Source of the DNA: Coenobita brevimanus
Taxonomy: Eukaryota; Arthropoda; Malacostraca; Decapoda; Coenobitidae
Assembly (NCBI GenBank): GCA_032717465.1
Contig: CM064664.1
Coordinates: 584,717-648,716 of the forward strand
Direction of reading: 5' to 3'
DNA length: 64,000 nt
Positions 21,221-31,515 of the stretch are shown one piece after another; the stretch's first letter is position 1; each line of letters opens with the position of its first letter. The translations under genes were made by a program, and so were the position numbers. The notes beneath the pieces are model-generated. The model saw only the letters and a list, made by a program, of their open reading frames with translations, was not told the DNA's origin and ran no database searches.

Positions 21221-23455
21221 TTGGGAAACAAAAGGACAATATTAAGTGTCTGCCCCTCTCCCGGTGATGACTCAAGGTGCCTGGAACCACTGTCTGACAC
21301 TCTTCTTCTTCATTTCTGCAACATTCGCGGCCTTTCCTCTAACTTTCGCTCTGTTGAGCACCACCTCTCCTCCTCTAAACCTCACCTTCTTTTTCTAACT
21401 GAGACTCAGCTGTCTGAGGCAACTGACAGCAAACCTTTTTCTGTATCCTCCTACTTTCTCTATACTCATTTCAAAGCCAAAGGTGGCTGTTCTGTATATA
21501 TACGCAACGACTTATCTTGCTCTCGTGTTCCTGAACTCGATTCTTCTGAATTCTCTACACTCTGGCTTTGGCTTTCCTGACATTCTCTGACTAAATATAT
21601 CTGTGCTGTTTACTTATCCCCTAATTCTACTGACTATCAAAAATTCTTTGACTATCTTACTTCTACGATGGAACACATCCTATCCATTTCTCCTGTCTTT
21701 AAAATCTCCATTTTAGGAGATTTCAATGTTCACCACCACCTTTGGCTCTCCTCTCCTTTCACTGATCCACCTGGTGAACAAGCCTATATCTTTTCTATCC
21801 TTAATGACCTAGAGCAGCTTTTACAGCACCCTACCCGTATCCCAGTCAGCCTTGGAGAGAGCTCCAACATACTTGACCTCTTCCTTACAACTAATCCTTC
21901 TGCTTATACTGATAATCTTTTCTCTCCCTTGGGCTCCTCCGATCACAACCTTATCACATTAACCTGTCCTATCACTCCGGTACGGCCTGTGGACCCTCCA
22001 GGGAAACGTCGTCTGTGGCATTTTGGAGCCGCGGATTGGGAAGCCCTCAGGCAGTACTTCTTTGATTTTCCCTGGAAAGATTATTGCTTCCATGGCCGGA
22101 AGCCATCTGAGTGTGCCTTGTGCATTATAGAGGTTATTCTCTCAGGCATGGAAGCATACATTCCTTTCTCATATCCTTTGTCTAACGCAAGAAAGCCTTG
22201 GTTTAATCACGCTTGTTCTAATGCTGTCTGCACAAGGAGAGGGCTTACAAAAGGTACCAGAGCTAACCCACCCCTGAATCATATCATCTTTACGTTTCTG
22301 CCCAGAATCGTGCTAAGTCTGTTCTTCGCTCTGCTAAAAATAATTTCATCCGTACTAAATGCTCTCAACTCTCCAACTCGAATTCTTCCTGCTCCTTTTG
22401 GCACCTTGCCAAAAACTTTCTAACAACTTTACCTCATCATCCTTCCCTCCTCTTTTCAACTCTGATGGTTCTGTAGCTATTTCTTCTACTGATAAAGCAG
22501 ATCTCTTCGCACAGACTTTCTCCTCCAATTCCACCTTAGACGATTCCGGTGCTGTTCCTCCATCACTTCCCGCCTCTGACTTCCTCATGCCTGACATTAA
22601 AATTTCTTTAGCTGATGTATTTTCTGCCATCACTGGCCTCAATACTAACAAGGCATATGGACCTGATGGAGTCCCTCCTGTTGTTCTCAAGAACTGAGCT
22701 TCTGTGCTTACACCCTGCCTAGGCAAACTCTTTCACCTTTGTCTGTCAACTTGTACCTTTCCTTCTTGCTGGAAGTTTGCTCTCATTCAGCCAGTCCCAA
22801 AGAAGGGTGACCACTCCCAACCTTCCAACTATCATTCAATTGCTTTAACATCCTGTATTTCAAAAGTTTTCGAGTCAATTCTCAATAGAAAAATTTTAAG
22901 GCATCTTTCCTATCACAACCTTCTTTCTGATCGTCAGTAGGGGTTCCATCAGGGAGGCTCCACTGGCGATCTTCTCACCTACCATTCAGACTCCTGGTCA
23001 TCCTTCTTTCAGGACTTTGGCGAAAGCTTTGCCATTGCACTTGACATCTCAAAGGCTTTCGATCGAGTCTGGCATAAATCTTTAATTTCCAAACTGACCT
23101 CTTACGGTTTCCATCCTTCTATCTGTGCCTTTATCGCTAGCTTCCTTTCTGGTCGTTCTATAGCTGCTGTTGTAGACGGCCATTGTTCTTCTCCTAGATC
23201 TATGAACAGTGGTGTTCCTCAGGGCTCTGTCCTATCACCAACTGTCTCCCTTTTATTCATCAATGACCTTCTAAGTTGTACATCTAACCTTATCCACTCA
23301 GATGCTGATGACTCCACCCTTCACCTTTCCATTCGGTTCCCGCAACGCCCATCTCAGCAGTTACTTCAACAAACAAGAGATGAGGCTATGGCACACCTAA
23401 TGTCTGACTTGGCTCATATCTCTGACTGGGGTAAAAATAATCTTGTTGTTTTTAA
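21221..23455 (+). pseudogene. LINE ORF2, endonuclease and RT fingers/palm
   Basis: The endonuclease contains FCNIRGLSSNFRSVEHHL, LLFLTETQLSE, ISILGDFNVHHHLW near 21710 and SPLGSSDHNLITL near 21935. The reverse transcriptase follows with NKAYGPDGVPPVVL near 22650, ALIQPVPKKGDHSQ, IALDISKAFDRVWHKSL near 23045, SGVPQGSVLSP near 23205 and a substituted catalytic box HSDADDSTLH near 23300. In-frame stops (21580, 22425, 22695, 22938) and frameshifts (near 22360, 23160) break it. It ends at ISDWGKNNLVVFN, where piggyBac-2 was inserted. The protein would have been the element's nickase and polymerase. Confidence 0.86.
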
Positions 23456-23475
23456 CCTGCGGCGTCCCGTCGACG
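23452..23475. repeat. piggyBac-2 left TTAA and terminal sequence
   Basis: TTAA at 23452-23455 is followed by CCTGCGGCGTCCCGTC. The right end reads CCCGCCCCGTCCTGAC when inverted (27389-27404) and is followed by TTAA at 27405-27408. The ends are imperfect inverted repeats. Confidence 0.85.
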
Positions 23476-23708
23476 TTCTTTAACGTCCTCACGTTTTGTC
23501 ACTGCCAATCCCGTCGCCGTACTTTAACGCGCCGTAATTGCAAAGTCCATAATTTGCACAATTTTCAAAATTCGTGCGAGATTTTTGATTCGCCCACCTA
23601 GGCAAGCCTCCCCTACCTGCCACCAGGCGGGCAGCCTCCCAGACCCCGCGTGACCCGCACGCGCCCTTGTCTCAGTCACTCACCTGTGAGCAGTGACCCA
23701 GGTCAGAC

Positions 23709-26105
23709 ATGGCGCGTAAACGTCTCTCTGAGGATGAGATACAATCCGCCCTGGATGCCTTCACTGGAGATAGTGATTCTCCACTTGATGACGATGTGGA
23801 GGATCGTGATTATGTGCAGCCTGAGGAGGAAATAACCAGCAGTGATGAGGAGGTCCCTTCGCCGCGGAAAAAGCGGTATGTTACATATCGTAAGGCGAGG
23901 GAAGGCCAGCCTGGACCCCACACATGCGCACAGACCTCTCTCCAGCCCCTAGAGAGAGATTCTGATGAGGACGAGGACGAGGACGGTGGTGTAGGACATG
24001 ATGTTGCCTCGTGGTTGGGGAGGGAGAAAATTTCACCTCGAGGATCAGAAGGTGCGGCGAGAAGGCAAATCAGGTATGGTCCTTCTTTATTGTCTGGGGA
24101 AGGCGAAAGTGGTGTGGCGGAAGTGAGGGGTGAAAGGGAAAGTGGTGTGGCGGAAGTGCGGGGTGAAAGGGAAAGTGGTGCGGCGGGAGTGAGCGGTGAA
24201 AGGGAAAGTGGTGTGAGGGAGGCAGCACGAGCACGTGGTGTACGTGGGCATAGGGGAGGCGAGGTGGAGCCGCTCCCCAGCACGTCTTTCGCCCCACAAT
24301 ATTCCCTCTCTTCCTCCCCACAGCCCCAGGATGTGGGGAAAGGAAGGAAAGGGAAGGGAAAGGGGAAAGGAAAACGGAGAGGGAAGAGAAGTGCGAGTGA
24401 TGAAGGGCGCCGCTCTCCACCTCTCCCACCACCCTCCCCTCCCCACCCTGATGAAGGCGACGATGGGGACAAGGCTGGAGACGGTAGTGTGCCGTGGAAC
24501 TGGGAAGATGGGAGTATTTACTCCTATCATTCACCCTTTCACTGAGGAGTGGCGGTCTGGTTGCACAGCTCGAGGTGTGCATGCGGGCTCCACTAGGGTG
24601 GATTTCTTCCACCTGTTCTTTGGGGAGGTGTTCGTGGGCCGCATAGTGGAGCAGACGAACCTCTTTGCAAGAAGCCAGCGCTGTGAATGTGAACGTCTGG
24701 GTACAACCAGCAGGCACTCCCAGCAATATGACTATCCTGTAACCCTTGCTGAGATGTTCTTATTTTTTGCCCTGGTTCTCTTGATGGGTGTTGTCAGGAA
24801 AAATCAAATACCGGCATACTGGACCACTGACCCAATGACCAGCACACCTTTCTTTGGAAAGGTAATGGGTCGTAATAGATTTCAGCAGATTCTCGGCCGC
24901 CTCCACTTTTTTGATGCAGACGATCCAGCTAATGCAAATAACACTGATAAAATGAGGAGAATTAGGCTTGTTTTTGATCACCTACGGGAAATGTTCCGCT
25001 CCTCATTTTATCCTTACAGAGACCTCGTCATAGACGAGAGTCTTGTGTTGTGGAGAGGCAATATTTCCTTTCGCCAGTACATACCCAGCAAGAGACACCA
25101 ATTCGGGTTCAAGATCTTTGTTATGTGTGACTGTAAGACTGGTTACGTGCAAGACATAGTCTTGTATACGGGCGCACAGACAGACATAACAGAAGATCGT
25201 AGTATTGGACTCTCAGGGGCCGTGGTGAAGACAATGATAGAGGAGTACCTTCACTGTGGTCATGTGTTGTACCTGGACAACTGGTACACTAGACCTCTTC
25301 TCGCTCGGTTCCTCCACCAACACGACACCGGAGTCTGTGGTACAGGAAAGAGAAACCGTCGCCATATGGTCAAGGTAGGGAGGAAACTTGACAAGAACGA
25401 GGTGGTTTTCTTCCAGGCAAATAACATCCTTGCCACCCTGTGGAACACAACAGGGAAGTTTGCCTCCTGTCGACGGTACACAGCCCCCTGATGCACCGCA
25501 CAGACTCCGTTGATCACCATAGCGAGAGGAGGCGCCACATCTGGAAACCTGAGTCGGTACTTGACTATAATCTCAACATGAGGCAAGTGGATCAGTCAGA
25601 CTCCATGATTTCCAGTGTGGACTGTGCCAGGACCACGATGAAGTGGTACAAAAAGCTCTTCTTCCACTTGCTCGACACCACAGTCCTCAACGCACACTAC
25701 CTCCATGCCATGACAATGGGAATCTCTGAGACCTTTGAGGGGTTTGTGAGGGAGCTGTCTCATAAAATTATCGCCAGGTACGCACAGGACAGGCCCACAC
25801 ACGGCACACGCACCCCCATGGCTGCCCAGACTCCCCTACGCCTCGCAGGACGCCACTACCCAAGCACTATCCCTTCCCAACCAAACCGTCGTAAACCCCA
25901 GCGTCGCTGCCATGTATGCAAGCACTTGACAGTAAGACCAGCCACTCAGAGAGAAGACACAAGGTACGAATGTGCAGAGTGCAATGTTGCGTTGTGCCTT
26001 CAGCCCTGTTTCAAAGAGTATCATAACTACTGTACCTACGTTCCTGATACTGTGTGGGATGGCGATATGACGCTCAGTATAATGGTAAGGCCAGTAAGTA
26101 TGTGA
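23709..26105 (+). pseudogene. piggyBac family-2 transposase, two frameshifts
   Basis: The start MARKRLSEDEIQSALDAF and the acidic stretch SDSPLDDDVED are typical of piggyBac N-termini. After a Gly/Glu/Arg-rich repeat region, frame 1 ends at 24545, and the DDE core continues one frame over, near WNWEDG / FTPIIHPFTEEW. The core shows AYWTTDPMTSTPFFG, DLVIDESLVLWRG, FVMCDCKTGY, LYLDNWYTRPLL and, after a second frameshift near 25460, DYNLNMRQVDQSDSM, giving all three catalytic Asp. The C-terminal zinc domain (CHVCKHLT ... CAECNVALC) is intact. Two single-base shifts make this copy inactive, but otherwise it is full length and well preserved. Confidence 0.88.
24096..24227 (+). repeat. 33-bp coding tandem repeat, four copies
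   Basis: The repeat encodes GERESGVAEVR and variants four times within the disordered N-terminal region of the family-2 transposase. The unit is eleven codons, so the frame is kept. Confidence 0.85.
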
Positions 26106-27000
26106 TAAGATTTATATAAAGTTGAAATGTGGGTAATGTTTGTGGTAAAATATTATATAAGTTGAGAAATAGTGTAAGCTGAAAGAAGTGATATCACAAC
26201 TACACCCACTGTGTAAATCTGCGAAAATGACGCTCAGTATAACAGTCTGGTCTGTAAATATGTGATAACAATGATATAAAGTGGAAACAGGTGTAATGTT
26301 AGTAAGAAAGTAATGTATAAATTTAAAAATTGTGTAAGTTGTAACAACTGATATCACGAGTACACCCATTGTGTAAATCTGCGAAAATATTACGCTCAGT
26401 AGAACAGTCGGGTCTGTAAATATGTGATAGCAATGATATAAAGTGGAAAATGGTGTAATGTTAATGGGAACGTAATTTATAAGTTGAATACTAGTGTAAG
26501 CTGAAACAAATGATATCGCGATAACACTCACTGTGAAAATATGTGATAATATGACGCTCAGTAGAATAGTAAGGTCTCCAATTATGTGATAGCAATGATA
26601 TAAAGTGGAAACATGTGTAATGTTAGTGAAGAAGTATTATATAAGTAGAAAAATAGGTTGTAAGTTGAAATAATAGTCATAGCGACTTCACCCGCTGTGT
26701 TATTATGCACTATTATTACACTAAATATTATCATATGGCCTGAAACTATCTGAAAACAGTTCTCTAAGGTGAAAAAGGGTATAATGTTATTGGAAAAGTA
26801 TTATGTAGGTTGAAAAAACACAATGCGAGTTGAAACAACAGTAACAGCGAGTTCACTCACTACGTAAATATGCGCTAACATTAAACTAAATGTTATCAAA
26901 AGGCCAGTGAATAAGTAAAAACAGTTCTCTAAAGAGGAAAATGGTATAATGTTATTGGAGATGTATTATATAAGTTGAAAAAATGATATGTATGATGAAT
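26068..27000 (+). repeat. ~160-bp satellite-like tandem repeat in piggyBac-2 3' region
   Basis: Copies start at tgacgctcag near 26068, 26228, 26390 and 26552, with two more diverged copies after about 26714. Each carries gtctgtaaatatgtgata, atataaagtggaaa, gtgtaatgtta and gatatca in the same order. The period is 160-162 bp. The array begins at the end of the transposase frame and stops about 400 bp before the right terminus. Confidence 0.85.
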
Positions 27001-27408
27001 CAGCAATGTTAGCAATTCATCGGTGAACAGTTTGGGCGATTTCGCTAGGTTCGCCCGATGGAACAATGCTTATTTCGCCTCTATTTTTGTATAAAATCCA
27101 ATTTACTCTTGTACCACATGTTTTTTTGTTTCTAATAAATACATATCTACCTACTTTTATTGGTTTCCCAGACTTACAATACCATAGAAAATGTGAGAGC
27201 CACAGACCACCTCCACAGAACACGGTACCAAGTGTAACGAAGGTATAACTGTTTAGGCCACTTATGGACCCCAGTGAACAATTTCTTTGTGACTGACCAT
27301 TGTTTCTCACCAAAAGCGGAAGTTTGAGCCAAAAAAATTTTGGTTCAAAAATGGTCGGGATTGGGGGGGTGTCAGTGGTGGAAAAGTGGTCAGGACGGGG
27401 CGGGTTAA

Positions 27409-28099
27409 TGCATCTATGACTCAGTTCTTACACCTGTCAACCCGTCAAAATCTTCCACAGGTATACCCACTTATGTTTCATAATATTCAGCTTAATCCTG
27501 CATCATCCTTGAACATGCTTGGCGTTTCATTTACTCGGGACTTATCTTCGAAAGATCATATTACATCTCTTGTAAAATCTGCTTCCAAGAGATTGGGTGT
27601 GCTAAGCCGACTACGTTCTTTCTTTACCCCTGCATAATTGTTGACTCTATACAGGGGTTTTATCCACCCCTGTGTGGAGTACAACTCTCATGTGTAGGGA
27701 GGCTTCCCACATACAGCTCTTCTCAATAGAGTGGAGTCAAAGGCTTTTCGTCTCATTAACTCTCCTCCTCTTACTGACTCCCTTCAACCTCTGTCTCTTC
27801 GCCGCACTGTTGCATCTTTATCTCTTTTCTGTTGCTACTTCAATGGTCACTGCTCCTCTGAACTGTCTGCATGCATTCCTCCACATCTGTGATGGGTGCA
27901 TAGCACCCGTCTAGCAGCAAACTCTCATCCCTTTTCTGTTCAACTCTCTAATGCAAGAGTTAACCGTTACTCCCAGTCCTTCATTTATGCAACAAGTCAA
28001 CTCTGGAACTGCCTCCCTCTGTCTGTATTTCCTGCTGCCTATGATCTCCAGTCTTTCAAATGCAGTGTGTCCAGGCATCTCGAAATGAATGGATCTTGA
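27409..28099 (+). pseudogene. LINE ORF2 continuation: RT thumb and C-terminus
   Basis: The sequence resumes with ASMTQFLHLSTRQNLPQVYP directly after the piggyBac insertion and runs through LNMLGVSFTRDL and SKRLGVLSRLRSFFTPA, then across a stop at 27635 to RGFIHPCVEYNSH-like sequence. It ends with ARVNRYSQSFIYATSQLW and FPAAYDLQSFKCSVSRHL. This is the standard C-terminal region of jockey/CR1-type ORF2. Several frame changes are present. The 3' UTR at 28100-28198 ends in an A-rich tail. Confidence 0.82.
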
Positions 28100-28394
28100 A
28101 TTTGGCTCTCTCTTGTATTTTGTTTTTCTCCTGGAGGGAACTGTTATTGTGGGCTCATGGCCTTTGGTTCCTTCTTCCTTGCATAAAAAAGAAAAAAATC
28201 AGACCCAGTTGTCTGGGCTGAAGAGAAACAACCTACACAATAAATAGAGCAGGAACATTCAAGTGAAAGCTGTCGCAAATGCATTAGTTGGGAAATTGAA
28301 GAATTAATTTTAATATCTCACTTCTGGCTTACCTTGCTCATTTTGGCCATGTTTCCCATTCTTTACCCTTCAGGAATGAGACCGCCTCTGTTTT

Positions 28395-28526
28395 GAATGA
28401 ACCAATCAATTTCAAAGCAGACAGTGACGTCATGCCTCAGACATGCACGAGCCAATCAGATTCAAAGGAAGACATGTGGGATTCAATCACATTCAAGGGA
28501 GACGCCCACACAGCTCAGTCATTGAT
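28395..28526 (+). promoter_or_regulatory. Candidate promoter: triple CCAAT-like repeat and CRE
   Basis: CCAATCAATTTCAAAGCAGAC-type units occur at 28402, 28452 and, as TCAATCACATTCAAGGGAGAC, near 28493. A palindromic TGACGTCA lies at 28425-28432. CCAAT boxes and cAMP-response elements are standard eukaryotic promoter motifs. They lie within 130 bp upstream of the likely start codon of the Merlin-like gene. No TATA box is evident. Function is inferred from motif and position only. Confidence 0.5.
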
Positions 28527-29587
28527 ATGACGTTTCCCTCGTCAGCCGCGTTATGTGTGGGCTGTGAATATCTTCCCTACGATATCATTAAGGCGTGTTA
28601 CAAGGATAATCAAGCCAGCATCGAGTTGTTAGTGAATGACGGTGTCCTTCCAGCCATACCAAACTGTCCTCTTTGCAGAAAAAAGTGCTTGATTAACGAG
28701 ACAAATCATCTATTTTATTGCTCGGGTACGTAAGTTATCCCCAAGACAAAGAAGTGTCATCGCTGCAATTACAATATAACACAGTACTGTACAAGGGCAC
28801 CTTCCTCTCCAGGACTCAACTGCAGCCTTGGCAAGTCATCTGCTTCATAAACGAATGGCTGGACAAGTCCTGGTGTCACCATAGGACAATACAAAATCTT
28901 CAAATTAGCCTCCTAACAAGTATTGACTGGATATCATTTTGCTCTGAAGTCACCCAGCATTGGTTTTCTAATCAAGAACCTGATGTCAAAATTGAAGTGA
29001 ACAAAACACCGGTAGCCAGGAGAAAATACAACCATGGACGAAATATCCAACAAATATGGCTGTTTGGTGGCACTGAATGGGACATGAAAAGAAGATTCAT
29101 AGTGCCTCTTTTTACGGATGACAGCACCGTGCTTCCCAGGAATAAGGACACCTTAATTCCTATCACCCAAAAATTCATCAAGCCTGGGTCGGTCATCTAC
29201 AGCGACTGTTGGAAGGCCTACAATACTCCAGAGGACGAAGGTTTCATCCATCTGTCCATAAATCACGGCCTCAACTTCGTAAATCCTGATAATCACGACA
29301 TTCACACACAATATATTGAGAGGCTGTGGCTGGATGTGAAACAATACATCATGAGGCCTGGCATCAGAGCAAAATATCTAACTCAGCACCTCGGGAGGTA
29401 TTTATTTCATAAGGAGCAAGAGGGGTTGGAATTCCATGCCTTCCTCATCGACACAGCAATATTGTATCCTCCCAACTCCAGTCCACTGCCTCCCTGGTGC
29501 CGTGGCTGTGCTATACCACACGTAACAAACAAACGAGAAGACAACAACAATGATGAGCTTGATCTGGACGACCCTCCTACACAATAA
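28527..29587 (+). CDS. Merlin/IS1595-type transposase-like gene with one intron
   Basis: Exon 1 (28527-28729) starts MTFPSSAALCVGCEYLPYD and carries a Cys-rich zinc-ribbon-like segment (CPLCRKKCLINETNHLFYC). Exon 2 (28813-29587) has the ISXO2/IS1595-type fold: RRKYNHGRNIQQIWLFGG, VIYSDCWKAY, FVNPDNHDIHTQYIERLW, and an acidic tail. Splicing 28730-28812 joins the frames exactly and gives about 325 aa, a normal length. The retained-intron reading GTFLSRTQLQPW also looks family-like, so a frameshift with no intron is the alternative. The second Asp and the Glu are visible, but the first catalytic site, usually DE before the RKYN motif, reads NK. An intact frame with a lost catalytic residue suggests a domesticated or dead transposase. 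I found no terminal inverted repeats. Confidence 0.75.
28730..28812 (+). other. Predicted 83-nt intron
   Basis: The donor is GTAAGT at 28730 and the acceptor is ttcctctccag ending at 28812. Exon 1 ends two bases into a codon, and exon 2 supplies one base before the in-frame codons, so phase is preserved. No other AG in the interval gives that phase. Confidence 0.6.
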
Positions 29588-29591
29588 GGTA

Positions 29592-29632
29592 TTGTGGGTT
29601 GGGTTAGGTTAGGTTAGGTTAGGTTAGCCTAG
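29592..29632 (+). repeat. TTAGG tandem run
   Basis: gggttaggttaggttagg: about five TTAGG units directly downstream of the Merlin-like stop codon. This is the arthropod telomere unit in an interstitial position and in the opposite orientation to the tract at 21174-21200. Confidence 0.75.
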
Positions 29633-29677
29633 CCTAATTTCCACTAGTCTTTTATATCATTTTTTCGAGATTTTTTG

Positions 29678-29805
29678 GTGGTTTTCATTGTTTTGGTATG
29701 CTGAAACAAGCTGCAAGTTGGTTTTTAATCATTACCCAAAAATCGCTGGATAAGGGGTAAAAACCAATTTGCAACAGGTTTCAACAACAGAAACAACCAA
29801 TAAAC
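29678..29805. repeat. Short inverted repeat (hairpin)
   Basis: ctgaaacaagctgcaagttgg with gtttttaatc is mirrored by taaaaaccaatttgcaacag and gtttcaacaacagaaac. Arms of about 45 bp flank a 35-bp loop. It may be a small MITE remnant. Confidence 0.55.
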
Positions 29806-31029
29806 TAAACTAAAAAAAAAAATTAAATAAAAAACTAGTGAAATGGAGTAATGGTAGACAATACTGACCAAACAAAGTCCATCTTTCAGTATGATGAGGT
29901 AGATTTCTTTCACCATGACGTAAACAAACAATCATAGGCCAGCTTAAGGAACGTGATGATAAAAACAGTAGGAAATTTTTCATCAGGAAAAGGTAAGTTA
30001 CCACACTGAAAAAAAAAAAAAAAAAGTTATATGAATGGAGTTGGTAAGGTCCTGCTACTGCCTCAAATAAAGCTTATGTTTACCCTAAAACACAAACAAA
30101 ACGTGCAAATAACTTGGAATGATCATTCAAACGAAGCTGAAAAGATTACTGTAATAATTTCTAAATTAGCAAATCAGACTTCGATAACACAGTAGCATAC
30201 CGGTGGTGACTATCCCTGAATGCCAGAGTGGAACCCCTGCCACACGATCGTCCTGACGGGGAAAATACCAACCAAGTAGGTAAGTACACCTCACCAATGA
30301 TTGGACGCTTGCTGGCAGCCAGCAGACGCCACAACAATGACAACAATCACACATCACCAACGCTGTTTCCGCCATCTTTCCACTCCACCAAATATTACTG
30401 TATTATATTTTCGGAACCTGGCAAAGTTCCGTATATTTCTAAGTGCCCTAATAATATTTATAAACTTGTACATTAAAGAGTTCAGACATTGTTTTACAAA
30501 TGTTCTGCATAATAAAAATACGGGATTAATCGATCAGAAAGACGGCTACCATGTTGCTTCAAGATATGAATGTTGCCTTTTAGTTAGGACAAATCAATGA
30601 TGTGTTATCCGCATGACAGTACTGTATTCAGTTCCAGTTCCATTCCCCTAAATGTTCATTTTTGTTATGCAGTGTAGGTGGTGGCGACCATCATCCACTC
30701 ACTTGATGTAGTGCTGCCTACTTCTTCCTTAGCCTTTATCATTTTTTTTTCTGTGCCTGCACCCCTCTCTTCCTATTTCTCCCATCTTTCCTGTCACTAC
30801 TTACTGCTTTTCTTTCCGTTACAGGTGGCTTTACATTGAGTGACAAGCCAAATGCTTTCCTGTAAGCCAAGAAACCATTTACAACGCTGGGTGGTAACCA
30901 TATAACCAAACCATACGTGTTCCCTACGTGTCAAGTGGGTTGGTGGAGGGTTAGTGCCCCTCCCTGTAAAACAAATAACTCAGAGTCAAATGGCCACCCC
31001 GTACAGGATTATGACGTCTGGCAATTGAT
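29806..31029. other. Unclassified AT-rich region with repeat fragments
   Basis: No gene is seen. It includes a second copy of the gctactgcctcaaataaagc repeat at 30040-30085 and, at 30932-30975, ggagggttagtgcccctcc with flanks like the 5' UTR of the RTE LINE at 15400-15460. The rest shows nothing I can name. Confidence 0.45.
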
Positions 31030-31515
31030 AGATAGATAGCGTATTCTGAGTCCCGATTTCTCGGGCACAGGTATGGTGTAACCTTGGGTTCTTTGTTCTC
31101 GACCGGGTCAGTCACAGGCAAGGAAGGAAAGTCCAAACACCACTGGTCAAAAGGCACACTTATATATTAACAATAGACAATTACACACACACAATCTATG
31201 AGCAAAACTTGTGGAATACACAATAACCCAAAACAGCTCTTATAATAATTCCTTTCCATAGTTCAGCAAGCTTGACCTTGACCTTTACACAGTACTCTAC
31301 CTTTCCTGAAGTAATTTCCACACAGTGTCACAGGTAAAATGCGTGGCTTACAACGTAGTGCCCTCGAGATGGAAGTAGGGGAGGAATACCATAGCGCCCC
31401 CGACAACGAGGCAAGTGGTATACAGCCCAGTGTGCCCAGGAACGTACCGACACCCCCACCCGGACCCCACGGAGTAGCCACCACCAGTCGAAGGGATACA
31501 CAGCAACAATGACAT

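Larger units (their letters stand above)
23456..27404 (+). mobile_element. piggyBac DNA transposon, family 2
   Basis: A 3949-bp element with TTAA on both sides and imperfect inverted ends. It holds a frameshifted transposase (23709-26105), a 33-bp coding repeat and a 3' region made of six ~160-bp tandem repeats. The short element at 1151-1915 is a deletion derivative of this family. It sits inside a LINE, so it is younger than that LINE. Confidence 0.92.
21207..28198 (+). mobile_element. Jockey/CR1-type LINE split by piggyBac-2
   Basis: The LINE has endonuclease and reverse transcriptase in the expected order at 21221-23455. It is interrupted by piggyBac-2 and resumes at 27409 with the exact next residues, ending with an A-rich tail near 28198. 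Removing the insert and one TTAA restores continuous homology (KNNLVVFN then ASMTQFLHL). Confidence 0.88.

Noticed and set aside
23810..24726. Minus-strand frames of about 150-220 codons across the piggyBac-2 N-terminus
   Set aside because: Low-complexity antisense of the acidic, Gly/Arg-rich transposase region; no motif of their own.
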